DNA from: Aristaeella lactis
GTDB taxonomy: Bacteria > Bacillota > Clostridia > Christensenellales > Aristaeellaceae
Direction: 5' to 3'
NCBI RefSeq assembly: GCF_018118585.1
Contig: NZ_CP069421.1
Span: 434,001 to 498,000, forward strand
DNA length: 64,000 bases
Numbering within the stretch: position 1 is the stretch's first letter; each line of letters begins with the position of its first letter. Positions 61,225-64,000 of this stretch are shown here, piece by piece. A model generated the notes under the pieces. The model was not told where the DNA came from. It did not search any database and saw nothing but the letters and a program-made list of their open reading frames with translations. Position numbers and translations under genes: made by a program.

Positions 61225-62202
61225 TTACTCATAATTCATTTTCCGTGTGCCCAGGTCAACACGAACGGTTGTACCCTGATCCGGTACGGATTCGATGGAT
61301 ATGCCGTGCCCCAGGTTGTCACATACCTGCTTGCACAGGCTGAGCCCCAGACCGCTGGCACGCTTGTCAGCCCGGCCGGTGAGACCGGTATAACTGCGCT
61401 CAAATACCCGTGGCAGATCCTTCGAGGAGATGCCGATGCCGGTATCACGGATACACAGAACCGAAGGTTCCTCCAGATAAACGGAGACAGAACCCTTCGG
61501 CGTATATTTGAGGGCGTTGGAAAGCAGCTGCTCCACCACAAAGGAGAGCCATTTCTCATCCGTGAGCACTTCGACATTTGTCGGGGTATAATCCAGCTTC
61601 AGTTTCCGGTTAATGAACTCTCCGGCAAACTGTTTGAAAACAGGACGCAGGATGCTGTCCAGGTTTGTTTTGCGGATCACATAGTCTGTGCTGCTGCCTT
61701 CCAGGCGCAGGTAGGTCAGTACCATGGAAACATAACGCTCAATGCGGCTCAGGTCTGAGAGGAGGACACGGGACTGGGCAGAATCCTCCTCCTGCAGGCG
61801 CAGGCGCATGGAAGCAATAGGCGTTTTGATCTGATGGGCCCAGAGGGTGTAATAGTCCATCATGGCTTTCATTTCGGTTTCGGAACGGGTCAGGGCTTCC
61901 CGGTTCTGCTCCCGCAGCAGACGGACGATCTCCCGGTAGTCCGCGGCTTCAACATTCCGGACTTCCGGAAGAGCGGTATCCATTTCACGGATAGCGGTGA
62001 TCAGATTATGCATCCGCAGGGTCCGGAGAAAACCGATGGCCAGTGCCACAAGCCCCAGAACAGCGCACAGCGCGGCCGGATAGAGTACAGCCTTTACCGG
62101 GAGGTGGTAGAGGGAAAAGGAGAATGCCATGATGGCCGCAAAAAGCAGAAAAATCAGCAGGACGGCGGCTTTACTCCTCAGGTATTGTATAAGCAGCTTC
62201 AT
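61225..62202 (-). CDS. bceS: BceS-type intramembrane-sensing histidine kinase
   Basis: A 325-residue kinase with two helices (about 13-32 and 37-58) and almost no extracellular loop, as in BceS-type kinases that sense through the BceAB transporter. Phospho-acceptor His in YTLWAHQIKTPIASMR, N box EQLLSNALKYTPKG, G boxes DTGIGISSKDL and ASGLGLSLCKQV. Four bases separate it from the regulator gene. Confidence 0.88.
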   Translation of the reverse strand: MKLLIQYLRSKAAVLLIFLLFAAIMAFSFSLYHLPVKAVLYPAALCAVLGLVALAIGFLRTLRMHNLITAIREMDTALPEVRNVEAADYREIVRLLREQNREALTRSETEMKAMMDYYTLWAHQIKTPIASMRLRLQEEDSAQSRVLLSDLSRIERYVSMVLTYLRLEGSSTDYVIRKTNLDSILRPVFKQFAGEFINRKLKLDYTPTNVEVLTDEKWLSFVVEQLLSNALKYTPKGSVSVYLEEPSVLCIRDTGIGISSKDLPRVFERSYTGLTGRADKRASGLGLSLCKQVCDNLGHGISIESVPDQGTTVRVDLGTRKMNYE

Positions 62203-62206
62203 TTTC

Positions 62207-62881
62207 TTACCCCACCAGATAACCTTCGCCGAATTTGGTTGTGATGAAATCGCTGACGCCGGCCGCTTCCAGTTTTTTGCGCAGGCGGCCTACATTGACT
62301 GTGAGGGTGTTCTCATCCACAAAGGAATCGGTCTGCCAGAGGGCTTCCATGAGCTTTTCCCGGCTGACGATTTTGCCCTTGTTCTGCATAAGGGTGAGCA
62401 GGATCCGGTATTCATTGCGGGACAGATCCAGCTTCTGATCGTTGCAGGTCAGGGTATTATCCCCGGTGTTCAGGACGATGCCTCTGTGCTCGATTACCGG
62501 AGCGGAACCGGCAAAATCGTAAGAGCGGCGAAGCAGGGCCTGCACCTTGGCAACCAGGACATCCGGATCAAAGGGCTTGGCGATGAAATCGTCCGCGCCC
62601 ATGTTCATGGCCATAATGATATTCATATTATCGGATGCGGAGGAAACGAAGATCACCGGTACGGCGGAAACCTTGCGGATCTCTGTGCACCAGTGGTAGC
62701 CGTTCATGAAGGGCAGGGAGATATCCAGCAGCACCAGGTGCGGCTGGACACGTTCGAAGTCTTCCATGACATGACGGAAATCCGTGACAGCTTCGGCCTT
62801 CAGGCCCCAGCGGGCCATGGCAGAACAGACAGACATGGCAATGCCCTGTTCATCCTCCACGATCAGGATACGATATTCCAT
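62207..62881 (-). CDS. bceR: BceR-type OmpR-family response regulator
   Basis: A 224-residue protein: receiver domain (MEYRILIVEDEQGIAMSVCS, phospho-acceptor Asp in LVLLDISLPFMNGY, Lys in IAKPFDP) and a winged-helix DNA-binding domain (LSRNEYRILLTLMQNKGKIV, VNVGRLRKKLEAAGVSDFIT). It should activate bceAB on peptide stress. A CCCGGC/GCCGGG hairpin lies in the leader (62903-62923). Confidence 0.88.
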   Translation of the reverse strand: MEYRILIVEDEQGIAMSVCSAMARWGLKAEAVTDFRHVMEDFERVQPHLVLLDISLPFMNGYHWCTEIRKVSAVPVIFVSSASDNMNIIMAMNMGADDFIAKPFDPDVLVAKVQALLRRSYDFAGSAPVIEHRGIVLNTGDNTLTCNDQKLDLSRNEYRILLTLMQNKGKIVSREKLMEALWQTDSFVDENTLTVNVGRLRKKLEAAGVSDFITTKFGEGYLVG

Positions 62882-63072
62882 AGCGGGTCTCCTTTGACGG
62901 CCCGGCTTTTAGATGCAGCCGGGACCACCTGAATCATACCATATTATTGAAAGAAAGGACAGGGAGAAGCGGAATCCATCCGGTCCGTAAAAAGAACAGG
63001 AAGATGTTTGACATTGACCTGTTTTCCGGTTACCATGGGGGCAGATTTTTATATTGCAGGAGGATGAGCACC

Positions 63073-63660
63073 ATGAAGACCTCTCTGGCACGGTCCGCGG
63101 CAGCGGGTATCCTGATCTGTATGGGATGTATTGTGAATCTCAAAGTCGGCGGCGGTATACCGGGAGCGGTGCTCTTCAGCGCGGGCCTCTGGTTCGTTGT
63201 CAACTTTGACGCGGAACTGTTCACCGGACGTGTGGCCCGGGATGACTACAATCCCCTGCAGAAGCTGATCATGCTGGTGATGAACGTGATCGGCGGAGGT
63301 ATATGCGGCTACCTGGCCTCCCTTTTCCTGCCGGAGATCCGGGAAGCTGCACAGAAGATCGCCGCGGGATACCAGGATCCGGTCAAGGTAATCTGGCAGT
63401 CCGTGATGTGCGGTATCTGTATGTATCTGGCAACCACCCAACCGAAGAACAAGGATATCAGCCGCCTGCCTTTTGTGGTGTACGGCGTGGCGCTGTTCAT
63501 CCTTTCCTCCTATGCCCACTCCATCGCCCTGGCCGGATACGCGGCCATCGCCCAGGGAATTGCCTGGTGGGTGATCCCGCTGGCGGCAGTGGGAAACGGA
63601 ATAGGGAGTTATCTGATCAGATTCCTTCTGACATGGCAGAAGAAATCTGATCAGAAATGA
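63073..63660 (+). CDS. Short formate/nitrite transporter (FNT) family protein
   Basis: A 195-residue membrane protein with five or six helices. GGGIPGAVLFSAGLWFVVNF and DAELFTGRV match the FNT pattern, but the protein is shorter than usual for FNT channels (about 250-280). AGGAGG lies nine bases before the ATG used; an ATG directly after the site is too close. Likely passes a small anion such as formate. Its last codons lie in an inverted repeat (arms TCTGATCAGATT and AATCTGATCAGA) before AATGAATAATG. Confidence 0.7.
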   Translation: MKTSLARSAAAGILICMGCIVNLKVGGGIPGAVLFSAGLWFVVNFDAELFTGRVARDDYNPLQKLIMLVMNVIGGGICGYLASLFLPEIREAAQKIAAGYQDPVKVIWQSVMCGICMYLATTQPKNKDISRLPFVVYGVALFILSSYAHSIALAGYAAIAQGIAWWVIPLAAVGNGIGSYLIRFLLTWQKKSDQK

Positions 63661-63730
63661 ATAATGAAAACTTAAAACTTAAAAACGAATAATTGTGGTA
63701 AAAACAGCACCGAAGGGTGCTGTTTTACCA
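63655..63730 (+). terminator. Terminator cassette 18
   Basis: ACTTAAA leader, AATAATTGTGGTAAAAACAGC, loop GAAG, GGTGCTGTTTTACCA; the stem extends to TGGTAAAA/TTTTACCA. Confidence 0.8.
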
Positions 63731-63746
63731 TTAAGGAGTATATCCT

Positions 63747-64000
63747 TTGAAACAAGTGAAATATATGCATTTTAATTCGGCATGTTCTTTTACGGCACTG
63801 GCGTTCATCCTGGCTGAAAAGGGAATCATGACGGAAGATACGGAGATCGTCAGGGAAGCAGGGCTTCCGTGGATTTTTGCCCGGGAAGGGGACTCCTTCC
63901 TGGGCGGGCCGATGCTGCAGGGAAAGAAATGGTATGACCTGTACCTGAATCCGCGGGGACTTTGCATGCGGGAAGAGCCGGTGGAGAGGGAAAAACTGCC
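63747..64000 (+). CDS. Protein of unknown function (3' end cut by window)
   Basis: A TTG start eight bases after AAGGAG opens a frame that runs off the window: KQVKYMHFNSACSFTALAFI, LAEKGIMTEDTEIVREAGLP, then MLQGKKWYDLYLNPRGL. No signal peptide. I do not recognise a family with confidence. An ATG six codons later is an alternative start. Confidence 0.6.
   Translation, partial: MKQVKYMHFNSACSFTALAFILAEKGIMTEDTEIVREAGLPWIFAREGDSFLGGPMLQGKKWYDLYLNPRGLCMREEPVEREKL

Noticed and set aside
1-64000. Prophage, integrative element, insertion sequence or tRNA gene
   Set aside because: I saw no integrase, transposase, phage structural gene or tRNA T-loop pattern on either strand, although short divergent RNAs could be missed by eye.

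Overview
The window looks like a chromosomal stretch of a Gram-positive, anaerobic Clostridia-type bacterium of roughly balanced GC content. The evidence is an Agr-type quorum-sensing locus, a Bce-type peptide-resistance module, LytTR regulators paired with DUF3021 proteins, LPXTG-like and InlB-type surface proteins, BspA-type leucine-rich repeat proteins, an L,D-transpeptidase and many small secreted proteins with strong AGGAGG ribosome binding sites. The dense intergenic repeats resemble those of gut or rumen Clostridia. I cannot name the species from sequence alone. I see no rRNA, tRNA, CRISPR, transposase or phage gene.

Layout. 1-6605: secreted and surface proteins (three paralogous exported proteins, a large InlB-repeat protein with an IPKTG sorting signal, a secreted HExxH protein). 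7265-10186: membrane-linked XRE regulators, two tiny membrane proteins and a YitT/YczE-type membrane protein. 10765-15610: D-lactate dehydrogenase, a LytTR/DUF3021 pair, a two-gene ABC exporter and a SecD-like orphan domain. 15585-19265 (minus): methyltransferase, ECF sigma/anti-sigma pair, MalY-type aminotransferase. 19464-23704 (minus): agrA, agrC, agrB, an agrD gene found by reading the gap, and four small Cys/His-rich exported peptides. 23946-35011: secreted and membrane proteins, including two TlpA-like proteins with a B-like C-terminal domain, a second LytTR/DUF3021 pair, a Na/Pi cotransporter and a GH114-like protein. 35192-40966: a 1,924-residue secreted protein made of six tandem repeats and a leucine-rich repeat tail. 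41431-54616: L,D-transpeptidase, several GNAT enzymes, racemase, histidine phosphatase, threonine aldolase, an EamA exporter, a CD1871A/polyferredoxin-TlpA redox pair and a five-gene accessory operon. 54692-62881 (minus): secreted proteins, a HTH/DUF2975 pair and the complete BceRS-BceAB module. 63073-64000: an FNT-like channel and a gene running off the end.

How parts work together. The Agr genes form a closed circuit: AgrB should mature the AgrD peptide, and AgrC/AgrA should sense it. Two promoters carry the same pair of ACCnnTTTTGCA boxes, 21 bp apart and exactly 7 bp before the -35. One lies before agrB and one before the exported protein at 23946. The four small exported peptides lie directly downstream of agrD on the same strand, so they may be output of the circuit.

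The intergenic DNA is unusual. At least six genes end in a perfect inverted repeat in which the 3' end of that gene's own coding sequence is mirrored around or next to its stop codon. Nearly always the motif AATGAA then follows, leading into an array of unrelated hairpins separated by a constant TGTGAAATAT. A second family of about 18 terminator cassettes (heptamer-rich leader, AATAATGGTGGA, variable stem, T-run) all point the same way. These two repeat systems and the agr-linked peptide cluster are the most promising novel material.
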